Origin: a bacterium HR30
GTDB taxonomy: Bacteria > Desulfobacterota > Binatia > HRBIN30
Length of the DNA stretch: 47,627 bases
NCBI GenBank assembly: GCA_002898795.1
Contig: BEIG01000013.1
Location: forward strand, 1-47,627
Direction: 5' to 3'
Shown in pieces: positions 1 through 9,265 of the stretch; the stretch's first letter is position 1; each line of letters opens with the position of its first letter. Both the position numbers and the translations under genes were made by a program. The notes beneath the pieces were generated by a model that saw only the letters and a program-made list of their open reading frames with translations, was not told the DNA's origin and ran no database searches.

Positions 1-473
1 CGACGACGAACAGCTATCGGCGGCTCGTGCCGGGCTTCGAAGCGCCCGTCAATCTCGCGTACTCCAGCCGTAACCGATCCGCGGCAGTGCGCATTCCCAT
101 GTACAGCCCGAGCCCCAAGGCAAAGCGGATCGAAGTGCGGTTTCCCGACCCGACGGCTAACGGCTACCTCGCTTTTGCCGCCATGCTCATGGCCGGGCTC
201 GACGGCATCCAAAAGCGGATCTCCCCGGGCGATCCCCTGGACAAGGACATTTACTCCCTCACACCGGAGGAGCTCAAGGACGTGCCGAGCATGCCTGCAA
301 GCCTCGAAGAAGCCCTGGATAATCTCAAAAAAGACCACGAGTTCTTGCTACAGGGCGACGTGTTTACCGAGGATGTGATCGAAACCTGGATCGAGTACAA
401 AATGGCAAACGAGGTGAACGCTATGCGCTTGCGTCCGCACCCGTGGGAGTTCGCCCTGTACTTCGATTCATAA
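1..473 (+). CDS. glnA: Glutamine synthetase type I, C-terminal part (5' truncated by window)
   Basis: The frame is open from the window edge and ends with TAA at 471-473, giving about 156 C-terminal residues. The NRSAAVRIP stretch and the acidic [20 protein letters not shown] segment are the active-site end of type I glutamine synthetase, which makes glutamine from glutamate, ammonia and ATP in the cytoplasm as a dodecamer. A tyrosine lies in [12 protein letters not shown], where the adenylylated tyrosine of the beta subtype sits (usually NLYDLP), so control by GlnE is possible but the surrounding motif is not the classic one. The protein ends in a normal position (ELYF-like tail). A strong terminator follows 27 bases downstream. 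Identity is secure; promoter and N-terminus are outside the window. Confidence 0.96.
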   Translation, partial: TTNSYRRLVPGFEAPVNLAYSSRNRSAAVRIPMYSPSPKAKRIEVRFPDPTANGYLAFAAMLMAGLDGIQKRISPGDPLDKDIYSLTPEELKDVPSMPASLEEALDNLKKDHEFLLQGDVFTEDVIETWIEYKMANEVNAMRLRPHPWEFALYFDS

Positions 474-500
474 GCCGCGCAAACCAGCGCACATACCAAC

Positions 501-535
501 GGGGCGGAAGACCCGACTTCCGCCCCGTTTTTGTT
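501..535 (+). terminator. Intrinsic terminator after glnA
   Basis: A perfect 10-bp stem (GGGGCGGAAG at 501-510, CTTCCGCCCC at 517-526) with a 6-base loop is followed by GTTTTTGTTT. It lies between glnA and the converging aldehyde dehydrogenase gene and most likely ends glnA transcription. Confidence 0.88.
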
Positions 536-556
536 TGCGCCTATTTCGCGCAGGGA

Positions 557-1993
557 TCAGCGGCCGTGCCGGAGAAGGAAGTCAATGCACCGCCGGTGCC
601 AACTCCGATAGGGCGGATACATCAACCGCAGTAGGGACAAGCGCGGGGCCTGGAATACGGGCCGCAATTTGCTGAACTCCAAGAATCCTTCATAGGCGTG
701 ATACTGCCCCATGCCGCTGGCCCCAATCCCACCAAAAGGCAAATCGTGCTGCGCCACGTGCAACACGACGTGGTTCACAGTGACCCCGCCAGAAACCGTA
801 GAAAAAAGCACCTTGTCCCTTTTCGCTCGGTCGTTGGTGAAAATGTACAGTCCCAGCGGACGGTCGCGCTCGTTGATATAAGCGACGACTTCGTCCAGAT
901 CGTTATACGTTTTCACGGGGAACAACGGTCCAAAGATCTCTTCCTGCATGATCACCATATCGTCCGTGGGGTCCAGCACCAACGTCGGGGGAATCTTTCG
1001 CAAGTGGTCGTTGAACTTCGGTTGCGGAACCAAGGGCACGATCTTCGCCCCTTTGCGCTCGGCATCTTCCAACGTGGCTCGCAAGCGGCGATACGAGCGA
1101 TCATCGATCACGGAGGTGTACGATTCGTCCTCTGGATCTGGATAGCGGCGGCTCATAATGTCTTTGGCCAGCTCCACAAAAGAATCCCGCTGTTTCGTCG
1201 GCACGAAGAGGTAGTCGGGCGCCAAACACGTTTGACCCGCGTTGATATATTTCCCATACAAAATACGCTCAGCAGCTTCCCGCAAGTCGAAGTCCTCGCA
1301 GATGATCGTTGGCGACTTGCCGCCAAGTTCGAGTGTAACCGGGGTCAAATGCTCCGCAGCGTTGCGCATCACGGTTTTGCCAGCGTCGGCAGAGCCGGTA
1401 AAAATCAAGTGATCGAACGGTAGGGTGGAGAACTCCTGCGGCCGTACCCCGGGCAAAATCGCCACGGTGTCCTCCGGAAATACGGCACGGAACTTCTCCG
1501 CAAGCAGGCGGCACACCGTCTGCGAATTGCTCGCCATTTTGATCATCGCCCGGTTGCCGGCGGCCAACACGCTGGTGAGCGGGCTGACCGTGAGGAATAC
1601 CGGATAGTTCCACGGTGAAATGATCCCCACGACGCCCTTCGGCTGCGGCATGACCCAGTTCTTTCCCGGAAAGAACATGGGCGAAACTTTTCGCCGCTGC
1701 GGTCGCATCCACTTTTTCAGCATCCGCCGCGTGTACCGGATGCCGTCGACACAGCCAAAGAGTTCGAGCATCTTCGTCTCTTCTGGGCAGCGGTGACCGA
1801 AGTCCTGCCGCACCGCATCGGCGATGAGATCATCGTTGTCGAGCAAAACCTGTTCGAGCTTTCGCAGGTTTTCCAGCCGTTCTTCCAAGCTTGGGTACGG
1901 CTGCCGCAAAAACGCTTGCCGTTGCAAGAGGAAGATCCTCTGTGCTTCGGTTTCGACGACTTCGAGCTTACGAAGCTGTGCTGTCTGCGCCAT
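557..1993 (-). CDS. NAD(P)-dependent aldehyde dehydrogenase, coniferyl-aldehyde dehydrogenase-like
   Basis: 478 residues, start ATG at 1993 with AAGGAGG a few bases upstream. It has the full aldehyde dehydrogenase apparatus: WNYP (Asn129), FTGS near 198-201, the general base Glu222 in LELGGKSP, and nucleophile Cys256 in NAGQTCLAPDY. The LELGGKSP/NAGQTC pairing and the hydrophobic-basic C-terminal tail (LLRLMYPPY, then a basic end) resemble the class 3 / coniferyl aldehyde dehydrogenase subgroup, which oxidises aromatic or long-chain aldehydes to acids. The tail could associate with membrane. The gene appears monocistronic, converging on glnA. Family assignment is firm; substrate is inferred. 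Confidence 0.93.
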   Translation of the reverse strand: MAQTAQLRKLEVVETEAQRIFLLQRQAFLRQPYPSLEERLENLRKLEQVLLDNDDLIADAVRQDFGHRCPEETKMLELFGCVDGIRYTRRMLKKWMRPQRRKVSPMFFPGKNWVMPQPKGVVGIISPWNYPVFLTVSPLTSVLAAGNRAMIKMASNSQTVCRLLAEKFRAVFPEDTVAILPGVRPQEFSTLPFDHLIFTGSADAGKTVMRNAAEHLTPVTLELGGKSPTIICEDFDLREAAERILYGKYINAGQTCLAPDYLFVPTKQRDSFVELAKDIMSRRYPDPEDESYTSVIDDRSYRRLRATLEDAERKGAKIVPLVPQPKFNDHLRKIPPTLVLDPTDDMVIMQEEIFGPLFPVKTYNDLDEVVAYINERDRPLGLYIFTNDRAKRDKVLFSTVSGGVTVNHVVLHVAQHDLPFGGIGASGMGQYHAYEGFLEFSKLRPVFQAPRLSLLRLMYPPYRSWHRRCIDFLLRHGR

Positions 1994-2514
1994 TGCTTCC
2001 CTCCTTGCTCATAGCCGGCGAGCTTCGCTGGCGGGGCAAAACGTTGATGGATCCATTGCATTGGTTCAGCATAGACTCAAGCGGCACATTGCTCCCGTGG
2101 GTTCCAGCAGCCCCACCGCCGAGGCGCAACGCTCCCGTCTCCAGGGAACTTCTTGGCCCGACCGGCTGCTCACTCCAACCTCGATGTCACGGTACACACG
2201 TCGACCAGCAAGACCCAGGCATCCACTGCCTGGGATGTGGTGAAAAGCCGCGTCCGTACCGCGCGAATTTAGCACCTCCACCAAAGCAAACGTGCGACAA
2301 GGACCGAAGGGTGCGGACCACTCTCGAGGAAGCAGCGATACGGGGTTGGGATGACCACCGCAGCAGGCGAAACCTTGCCCCCTAAGCAAGAAATGCAGAC
2401 GTGGCCCTTTTCCTCCGAAAGAAATCAGCCCAAAGGGCGCACCGGGGTAGCCTTCGGCCATGTTGGGGATTCTGCGTGGGACCGCAGCCACGGTCGGCGA
2501 CCGCCGGCCAAAAT
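1994..2514. other. Intergenic stretch without a supported gene
   Basis: 521 bases between the aldehyde dehydrogenase start and the lspA stop, both on the minus strand. Open frames run across it on both strands but carry no recognisable domain, no good ribosome-binding site and no signal peptide. The only structure I see is a perfect 8-bp hairpin, CCCAGGCA (2214-2221) and TGCCTGGG (2227-2234), without a T-run. The promoter of the aldehyde dehydrogenase gene must be in the low-coordinate part. No tRNA or riboswitch signature found by eye. Confidence 0.5.
2214..2234. repeat. 8-bp perfect inverted repeat (hairpin)
   Basis: CCCAGGCA, loop TCCAC, TGCCTGGG. It lies downstream of lspA and upstream of the aldehyde dehydrogenase gene. 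There is no T-tract on either side, so it is not a standard intrinsic terminator; it may be a weak terminator, an operator or chance. Confidence 0.3.
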
Positions 2515-3024
2515 TCAGTGTTCTGAAGCCGCAGCCTTCCCTGCTGAACCTGCCCGCCCGCTCCACAATGACTGCCACACGAGCACAGCCACACCGATCG
2601 AGATGAACGAGTCCGCCACGTTGAATGCCGGCCAGTAGTACTCCCGCCAATGGAGCGAAATGAAGTCCGTCACCGCTCCTTCGCGGGCTCGATCGATGAG
2701 GTTGCCCACGGCTCCTCCCAATATGCTTCCGACTGCGAACAGCACGCCTCGTTCGTCCGCGCCAGTGTGGCGTACCACTTGCCACAACAAAACGATGGCT
2801 ACCAGCGAGGCTCCGAGAAAGAACGGCAATCGCCAGGAGTCGGGAGCTCCCGCAAGGAACCCGAATGCACCGCCGGTGTTTTTTACGTGGGTCAGTTCCG
2901 CAAAGCCAGGGATGATTTCGATCACTGCGTGCAGAGGAATCCAAGCGACCACCATCCACTTTGTCACCTGATCGGCAAAGACGACGATCGCGGCTAACCC
3001 GAGGACGAAGCCGTACTTACCCAT
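2515..3024 (-). CDS. lspA: Lipoprotein signal peptidase (signal peptidase II)
   Basis: 169 residues with four hydrophobic segments, the normal length for LspA, the inner-membrane aspartic protease that cleaves prolipoproteins before the lipid-modified cysteine. The conserved boxes are present: ADQVTKW in the first membrane segment, KNTGGAFGFL, then GNLIDRAREGAVTDFISL carrying the first catalytic aspartate, and FNVADSFISIG carrying the second. The start ATG at 3024 overlaps the end of ileS by 8 bases, so the two are co-translated; ileS-lspA is a very common bacterial pair. Several lipoprotein candidates elsewhere in this window (47400, 18018) are plausible substrates. Confidence 0.97.
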   Translation of the reverse strand: MGKYGFVLGLAAIVVFADQVTKWMVVAWIPLHAVIEIIPGFAELTHVKNTGGAFGFLAGAPDSWRLPFFLGASLVAIVLLWQVVRHTGADERGVLFAVGSILGGAVGNLIDRAREGAVTDFISLHWREYYWPAFNVADSFISIGVAVLVWQSLWSGRAGSAGKAAASEH

Positions 3025-5830
3025 GGGGAAGATTCTCCACCACCGCTACGCAGCGAGCACAGAGTCCAGGATGCGCTGCATTCGATCCAACGGACTGACT
3101 AAAGTTCCAGCAGCGTTCGCACTTTTTTCCTCGCGCCGGCTCCACGGCAATGCAAAGCTCCGGCAGGATCGGGCTTGCGGCCTCGGGTGGGAGTGATTCG
3201 TCCCACTCGACCTGCGAGACAATGAACACGGTAGGAAGCTCGCTCAAATACTCCCGCAGCAGCGAGCCAAGGGCTCCCGCGGCACGCAGCCGCACGAGTG
3301 CATCCAGAGAGTGTCCAATTCGGTCCGCGCGTCGTGCATCTTCCAGGGCCTTGGTCACGGCAGCGCGCACATCGAACAGCTTCTCCCAACGAGCGAACAA
3401 GGCTTCGTCGCGTGGCAAGTCATCGCGAAACTGGAGGAAAAACACGCTGTCTGCGGGGCGCGCCGGTACGTGCCGGAACACCTCTTCCGCAGTGAACGAC
3501 AGAATCGGAGCCATGACGCGCACCAATGTGTCGAGAAGCTCGAACAACGTCGTTTGTGCCGAGCGACGAGCGTGCGAGCCAGGAGCAGCGGTATAAAGGC
3601 GGTCCTTGACGATATCCAGGTACAACGCGCTTAAATCCACCGCGCAAAAGTTCACCAAGTGGTGCACGACCAAATGAAACTGGAAGAGTTCGTAAGCTCG
3701 CCGCACGCGGTGATTGAACTCGGCAGCACGGTGGAGAATCCAACGGTCCAGCTCCGGTAGATCCCCCACAGGTACACGGTCGCGCGTCGGATCGAAGTCA
3801 TAGAGGTTCCCCAGCAAAAAGCGGCACGTGTTGCGAATCTTCCGGTACGACTCCAACAGCGGAGCGATGAGCGCTTTCGAGAACGAAACATCGGCAGTGT
3901 AGTCCACCGAGGCAAACAACAGGCGCAACACCTCCGCACCGTGCTGACGAATGATTTCCTCGGGGGATACGACGTTGCCAAGTGACTTCGACATCTTCTT
4001 GGCCGCTTCATCCAGGATCAGCCCGTGTGTGAGCACGGCACGGTAGGGCGCGGCACCTCGAGTAGCCACTGCTGTCAACAACGAGACTTGAAACCAGCCC
4101 CGATGTTGATCGACCGCTTCGACGTACAAGTCGGCGGGCCACTGAAGCCCCTCTCGCTGCTCCAGTACGGCCACATGCGAACACCCGGCATCGAACCACA
4201 CGTCGAGGATGTTCTGATCCTTCTCGAACTCGCTCCCTCCACACCGACAACGCTTCCCCGGGGGTAGAAGCTCCGCCGTGGGCAGCTCGTACCACGCGTC
4301 GGAACCACGGCGAGCGAACACCTGCTCTACGTGGCGGATAGTCTCGGGATCGAACAAGAACTCCCCGCACCGAACGCAGCGGAAGGCTGGAATGGGCACA
4401 CCCCAGGCGCGTTGCCGCGAGAGGCACCAGTCGGGCCTATGTTCCACCATGTTGTAAATCCGATCGTGCCCCCACGAAGGGATCCACGTGACGCCATCGA
4501 TTTGCTGCAACGCCCGCTGGCGCAACTGCGCATGATCGACACGGAAAAACCACTGCTCCGTCGCTCGAAAGATCAAGGGCTGTTTGCACCGCCAACAGTG
4601 AGGGTACGAATGGCGCAATTGCTCTGCCCTGAGCAAGCTACCTTTCTGGTCAAGCAAACGAACGATGTCGTCGTTAGCCTCGAACACCGGCCGACCGGCA
4701 AACGGCCCGGCCTCCTCCGTGAAGCGCCCTGCGCCATCGACCGGGGTAAGCACGGGCAAGCCATATTTCTGCCCGACCGCGAAGTCCTCGTAACCGTGTC
4801 CGGGAGCCGTGTGGACGCAACCCGTACCGACATCGGCTGTGACGTGCGACTCGAAGACCAGCCGCACGGCGCGGTCGAAAAACGGGTGACGAAAAACGTC
4901 GCGGCCGTCGAGCGGTTTCAAGTCCACGGGGATGCGGGCCGCAGCGGTGCGCCCAAGCGCGCCAAGAAAGGCCTCCGCCAACCGCTCAGCCACGATATAT
5001 AGATCCCCGTCAACGTCCAAAGCCACGTAGTCGAGGTGCGGGTTGAGGCACACCGCTAGATTCGCCGGCAAGGTCCATGGAGTCGTCGTCCAGATTACCG
5101 CGAACAACCGATTCGCCCGTTCCGCCAGGGCCGCACGGTCTTCCTCGCGCTTGGCGATCGCCCGGGCATCTTCTGGCGAGCCCACGAAGGGGAAGCGCAC
5201 GTAAATCGAGGGCGACACGTGTTCACTGTACTCGACCTCGGCTTCGGCCAAGGCGGTAGCGCACACCGTGCACCAATGAACCGGCCGCAACCCACGGTAA
5301 ATGTAGCCTCCCTCGACGAGCTCGCGGAACACACGAACGATTTGCGCTTCGTACTCTGGCGACATCGTCAGGTAAGGCCGCTCCCACTCGCCGAGCACGC
5401 CCAAGCGTTGGAACTCCGAACGCTGAATGTTCACGAACTTTTCCGCATAAGCGCGACAGCGCTGACGAATCTCGAGCCGACTCAGGGAACGTGCCTTCGG
5501 GCCCAATTCTTTGGTCACTTGATGCTCGATCGGCATTCCGTGGCAATCCCAACCTGGAACAAACGGCACCCGGTATCCCGCCAGCAGCTTCGATTTGAGC
5601 ACCATGTCCTTGATGATCTTGTTCAACGCCGTTCCCAGGTGCACGTGCCCATTGGCATAAGGAGGCCCGTCGTGGAGAACGTAGAGCGGACGACCCGACG
5701 TGGCCTCTGCCAGCCGGGCGTACAAACCGCTCCGTTGCCACTCCTCCACCCACGCCGGCTCCCGTTCCGGCAGGTTGGCCCGCATGGGGAAATCCGTCTT
5801 GGGTAAGTTCAGGGTTTGCTTGTAATCCAT
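3017..5830 (-). CDS. ileS: Isoleucyl-tRNA synthetase
   Basis: 937 residues, the usual length for bacterial IleRS, which charges tRNA-Ile in the cytoplasm. The class I signature PPYANGHVHLG lies at residues 56-66 (HIGH motif), the editing domain follows (WTTTPWTLPANLAV), KKMSKSLGN is near residue 605, and a C-terminal zinc-binding Cys4 site is intact (Cys904, 907, 924, 927 in CERC...CARC). Start ATG at 5830 has GAGGG about seven bases upstream. First gene of the ileS-lspA pair; divergent from the amgK-like gene with about 220 bases between starts. No T-box element was seen in that leader. Confidence 0.98.
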   Translation of the reverse strand: MDYKQTLNLPKTDFPMRANLPEREPAWVEEWQRSGLYARLAEATSGRPLYVLHDGPPYANGHVHLGTALNKIIKDMVLKSKLLAGYRVPFVPGWDCHGMPIEHQVTKELGPKARSLSRLEIRQRCRAYAEKFVNIQRSEFQRLGVLGEWERPYLTMSPEYEAQIVRVFRELVEGGYIYRGLRPVHWCTVCATALAEAEVEYSEHVSPSIYVRFPFVGSPEDARAIAKREEDRAALAERANRLFAVIWTTTPWTLPANLAVCLNPHLDYVALDVDGDLYIVAERLAEAFLGALGRTAAARIPVDLKPLDGRDVFRHPFFDRAVRLVFESHVTADVGTGCVHTAPGHGYEDFAVGQKYGLPVLTPVDGAGRFTEEAGPFAGRPVFEANDDIVRLLDQKGSLLRAEQLRHSYPHCWRCKQPLIFRATEQWFFRVDHAQLRQRALQQIDGVTWIPSWGHDRIYNMVEHRPDWCLSRQRAWGVPIPAFRCVRCGEFLFDPETIRHVEQVFARRGSDAWYELPTAELLPPGKRCRCGGSEFEKDQNILDVWFDAGCSHVAVLEQREGLQWPADLYVEAVDQHRGWFQVSLLTAVATRGAAPYRAVLTHGLILDEAAKKMSKSLGNVVSPEEIIRQHGAEVLRLLFASVDYTADVSFSKALIAPLLESYRKIRNTCRFLLGNLYDFDPTRDRVPVGDLPELDRWILHRAAEFNHRVRRAYELFQFHLVVHHLVNFCAVDLSALYLDIVKDRLYTAAPGSHARRSAQTTLFELLDTLVRVMAPILSFTAEEVFRHVPARPADSVFFLQFRDDLPRDEALFARWEKLFDVRAAVTKALEDARRADRIGHSLDALVRLRAAGALGSLLREYLSELPTVFIVSQVEWDESLPPEAASPILPELCIAVEPARGKKCERCWNFSQSVGSNAAHPGLCARCVAVVENLPHG

Positions 5831-6050
5831 CCAAGGCCCTCGGCATCTCTGACCACGGCAAAAACCTGAAGCGCGCCTTGTAGCAGCGTCGCTCCCGCGA
5901 TTTCAAACAAACGGAACGCGGCAGCGCAAATCCATGGGGACCTTCTTCTAGCGGTCCATCCAGGCTTCCGAACAACCCTCACCCCGACAAGCAAGCCAGT
6001 GCCACCGGCTGCTTGTTTGTGCGTGCGTTTTCCTGGTACTAGCACGGCCC

Positions 6051-7124
6051 GTGCGTGAAGATCGCCTGGCGGCGCTCGAGCAAGCAGTGGCCCTCGCTTT
6101 TGGAAACCAGACCCGGTTGACGACTCGGCAGGCTCTGGCGGGTGACGCCTCCACGCGCAGTTACGAACGCATCTGGCTTTCCGGTTCGAGCGCACCCAAA
6201 ACTGCCGTGGTCATGTGGCTAGCCGACCGTGGCGTATCCATTTCTTCTGACGAGCTCGCAGTGCTCCCTGAAACCCTAACCGAGCTCCCCTACGTCAACG
6301 TGTACCGTTTCCTTCAGCGAATCGGGGTCGATGTACCCTTAATTTACGCAGACTGCTCTTCTCAGGGTCTCCTCCTGCTCGAGGATGTCGGCGACCTCAA
6401 TTTGTGGGAGACCGTATCAGCGGCAAGCCATGAGAAAGAGGTAATCGAGTGGTTTTGCCGCGCGGTCGACCAGCTCGTCGCCTTGCAGCTCCGCGGCGCC
6501 AGCCAAAAGTCTTCTGAGTGTATTGCCTTCCAGCAGAACTTCGACGCTCGCTTGTACCTTTGGGAGTGCCACCACTTCCTCGAATGGGGCTTAGAGCGAA
6601 GGATCCGGCACCCGTTGCCGCGCGCGGAGCAACAGGCGTTGGACGAGGAGTTCCGCGTTCTCGCAGATCGGCTAGATGCCGAGAAGCGCTTTTTGGCTCA
6701 TCGCGACTACCACGCCTGGAACCTGTTCGTACAGCCTCCGGCTCGCCTTCGCGTGATTGACTTTCAGGACGCATTGCTTGCCACTCCGGCTTACGATTTG
6801 GCCACGCTTCTCGGCGATCGCGATACACCTTCAGTCGTCACGCCTCTACGCGAGGAGGCTTTGCTCCGTTACTACCTCGAACGTTGGCATCAGGAGGGCG
6901 GCCCTACTCTCGACGCAAAGGAGTTCATCCAAACCTACCGCCTCTGCGCACTGCAAAAAGCCCTGAAGGTCGTAGGACGTTTCCACTACTTGGCGGAAGC
7001 GAAACAAAAGCCCCAATATTTGCGCTACATCCCAGCGACACTGCGGCAAATTCGCCGGCTTCTTCCTTTTTTTCCCGAGTTTCCGGCGATCGCCACCGTT
7101 ATTCAGCGCTACTTCCCTGAGTGA
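6051..7124 (+). CDS. amgK: Sugar kinase of the aminoglycoside phosphotransferase fold, AmgK-like (MurNAc/GlcNAc anomeric kinase)
   Basis: 357 residues from a GTG start. Catalytic features of the APH fold are intact: AHRDYHAWNLF (Asp219 as catalytic base, Asn224) and VIDFQDALLATPAYDL (Asp237 as metal ligand). The DFQDA box followed by YDLATLL is characteristic of AmgK, which phosphorylates the anomeric hydroxyl of N-acetylmuramic acid in the AmgK-MurU recycling route described in Pseudomonas. The next gene is a MurU-like nucleotidyltransferase overlapping or adjoining by a few bases, which strongly supports the assignment. The start has no clear ribosome-binding site and could lie slightly further downstream. 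Activity on other sugars, as in related lipopolysaccharide-type kinases, is possible. Confidence 0.85.
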   Translation: MREDRLAALEQAVALAFGNQTRLTTRQALAGDASTRSYERIWLSGSSAPKTAVVMWLADRGVSISSDELAVLPETLTELPYVNVYRFLQRIGVDVPLIYADCSSQGLLLLEDVGDLNLWETVSAASHEKEVIEWFCRAVDQLVALQLRGASQKSSECIAFQQNFDARLYLWECHHFLEWGLERRIRHPLPRAEQQALDEEFRVLADRLDAEKRFLAHRDYHAWNLFVQPPARLRVIDFQDALLATPAYDLATLLGDRDTPSVVTPLREEALLRYYLERWHQEGGPTLDAKEFIQTYRLCALQKALKVVGRFHYLAEAKQKPQYLRYIPATLRQIRRLLPFFPEFPAIATVIQRYFPE

Positions 7125-7126
7125 AC

Positions 7127-7861
7127 ATGCGCGCGATGATTCTTGCGGCCGGCCTTGGAACTCGCCTTCGCCCTTTGACCAACGAGGTGCCGAAACCCCT
7201 GCTTCCCGTAGCAGGCAAGCCCATGATTGCATACGCCCTAGAACTGGTGGCTAACGCCGGCATCCGCGAAGTGGTGATCAACCTTCACTACCTTGGAGAA
7301 CAAATCCGCTCGGCCCTTGGCACCGGTGAGGCCTTCGGTGTCAGGATTTTTTACTCAGTAGAACCGCATCTCCTCGATACAGGTGGAGGGATTGCCGCCG
7401 CACGGAGATTTCTTGGGGATTCCCCGTTCGTGGTCGTAAACTCCGATGTTTACATCGAGGGAGATCTCCGCGAACTCATCTCCTTTCACGAACAAAAGGA
7501 GGCCTTGGCCTCACTCTGGGTACGCCCTGACCCTCAAGGAGTCCGCCACGACAACGTGCGGGTTGATTCCGCGGGCCGCGTTTACGGCCTCCTTGGGCAT
7601 ACCGCGAGCCCTGATCTCGCCAACCAATTGCCGCGATATTTTTATGCCAGTGCCATGGTCTGCAGCCCTGGGATTTTCGAGTTTCTACCTCCGGGTATTT
7701 ACAGCCTGACCCGCGACGTCTTGCCCAGGCTGGTTAGGGAGCGTAAACCCGTGTTTGCCCTGGAACACACTGGATACTGGCGGGTTCTCGATACTCACGA
7801 AGATTACCGTGAGGGTTGCCGCGAAATTACTGCTCGCCGGGGTTTTGCGCCCCGATCTTGA
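7127..7861 (+). CDS. murU: Sugar-1-phosphate nucleotidyltransferase, MurU-like
   Basis: 244 residues from ATG at 7127; a GTG at 7121 overlapping the stop of the kinase gene is the alternative start. The nucleotidyltransferase signature GLGTRLRPLTNEVPKPLLPV is N-terminal, followed by the LDTGGGI box and a nucleotide-binding NSDVY motif. MurU converts MurNAc-1-phosphate and UTP to UDP-MurNAc, bypassing de novo synthesis and so bypassing the fosfomycin target MurA. Pairing with an AmgK-type kinase and similar length (about 220-240 residues) fit this role; mannose-1-phosphate or glucose-1-phosphate specificity cannot be excluded. Translationally coupled to the kinase gene. Confidence 0.87.
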   Translation: MRAMILAAGLGTRLRPLTNEVPKPLLPVAGKPMIAYALELVANAGIREVVINLHYLGEQIRSALGTGEAFGVRIFYSVEPHLLDTGGGIAAARRFLGDSPFVVVNSDVYIEGDLRELISFHEQKEALASLWVRPDPQGVRHDNVRVDSAGRVYGLLGHTASPDLANQLPRYFYASAMVCSPGIFEFLPPGIYSLTRDVLPRLVRERKPVFALEHTGYWRVLDTHEDYREGCREITARRGFAPRS

Positions 7862-7921
7862 CAGAGCAGGCCGCTAGGCCGAAGTTTTGCTTTGCTGTTC
7901 TCCTAGCAGCAACGAGGTTTC

Positions 7922-9265
7922 ATGGGCATCACGATTGTTCAAAAAAGCAACTTAAATGAGCGGAAGCGGAAGGCCAAAGTGGCTTTGGTTTTGGCCGGAG
8001 GCGCGGTTACCGGCGGCGGGTTTAAGCTCGGGGGTCTAAAGGCGCTGGACGACTTCCTCGTAAACCGGAAGACGACGGATTTCGATACCTATGTCGGGCT
8101 TAGCGCTGGAGCTGTGCTTTCAGCGCCCCTAGCTGCCGGGGTAAGCCCAGCAGAAATGATGCGAAGCCTCACCGGCGAATCCGAGCACTTCAGCCCGCTC
8201 GGGGCTTGGGATTTTTACTATCCGAACTTCCGGGAATTCCTGAGCAAGCCCGCGCAGTTTGCGTTGGACGTAGCCTGCTATTTGCCCAATCTACTCGTCG
8301 ACGTACTCCGCTCTCTCCCTCGGCTAAGAGCGGAACTGGAAACGCCCCTGGACCGAGCATGGAAAAGTCCATCGGTCCGTAACCTCGAGGCGGTGCTCGA
8401 ACCTCTCGGTAACCTGCTGGCAAAACAGCGGAGTTTGCCCTCGCCTCTCGATTACTTGCCGTCAGGGCTATTCGATAACAGCCCGATCGAGCGGTACTTG
8501 CGCCGCAACTTCGAAGCTGCCGGCATGCCCAACGACTTCGTCGGGTTGTACCGCCGAACCGGCAAAGAGTTGTACATTAGTGCGATGAACTTGGATACCG
8601 CGGAGAGGGTGGTGTTCGGTCACGACGAGGATACGTCCCTTACCGTCTCGGAGGCGGTGCAAGCTTCCACGGCTCTGCCTGGATTTTATAAGCCTGCTCG
8701 AATTCGTGGAGTCGACTATGTCGATGGGGGCGTGCGGCGCACCGCCAATATCGATGTTGCTATCGAGCATGGGGCCGATTTGGTGATTTGCTACAACCCA
8801 TTTCGTCCCTTCAATAACCGCGTGCGGCGTATCCGGGAAAACGGCTCCTACCGCATCGAAGGCAAGCCCTTGGCCGACATGGGTTTGTTTACGGTGATCA
8901 ACCAAGTCTTCCGCACCCTGTTACACTCGCGGCTGCAGTACGGACTCCGCCAGTACCAGGACGACCCCAACTTCCGTGGCGACATCGTCGTCATCGAGCC
9001 GCAGGAAACGGATCTTCACTTTTTCGAACTGAGCGCGCTTGCCTTCTGGCAGCGCGTGGCAGCGGCTAACCATGGGTACATCTCGGTCAGTGAGTCGATC
9101 GAGCATAATTACGATCTGATCAAGCAAATTCTGGCGAGTTACGGGATTCTCATGACCCGCAAACAGGTTCGCGCAGGGGTGGAGCGTATCCGCGAAGCGG
9201 GGGAGGAAGAATCGTCAGACGTGCTCACTGAGGAGTCGCCTCGGCGACGGCTGCATGTTGCCTAG
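7922..9265 (+). CDS. Patatin-like phospholipase family protein
   Basis: 447 residues, ATG at 7922 with GAGGT just upstream. The patatin lipase core is complete: a glycine-rich oxyanion segment (GGAVTGGGFKLGG, about 26-39), the nucleophile elbow GLSAG with Ser61, and the second member of the Ser-Asp dyad in VDGG (Asp268). No signal peptide, so it probably acts from the cytoplasm on membrane lipids, cleaving acyl esters. A long insertion (about 95-185) separates the elbow from the core and may form a membrane-contacting lid. It follows murU with a 60-base gap and may be read through from it. Substrate unknown. Confidence 0.9.
   Translation: MGITIVQKSNLNERKRKAKVALVLAGGAVTGGGFKLGGLKALDDFLVNRKTTDFDTYVGLSAGAVLSAPLAAGVSPAEMMRSLTGESEHFSPLGAWDFYYPNFREFLSKPAQFALDVACYLPNLLVDVLRSLPRLRAELETPLDRAWKSPSVRNLEAVLEPLGNLLAKQRSLPSPLDYLPSGLFDNSPIERYLRRNFEAAGMPNDFVGLYRRTGKELYISAMNLDTAERVVFGHDEDTSLTVSEAVQASTALPGFYKPARIRGVDYVDGGVRRTANIDVAIEHGADLVICYNPFRPFNNRVRRIRENGSYRIEGKPLADMGLFTVINQVFRTLLHSRLQYGLRQYQDDPNFRGDIVVIEPQETDLHFFELSALAFWQRVAAANHGYISVSESIEHNYDLIKQILASYGILMTRKQVRAGVERIREAGEEESSDVLTEESPRRRLHVA

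Noticed and set aside
5987-6016. TGGCAC...TTGC sigma54-like match on the minus strand upstream of ileS, within a hairpin
   Set aside because: Spacing is one base short of the sigma54 rule, and ileS is not a usual sigma54 target.
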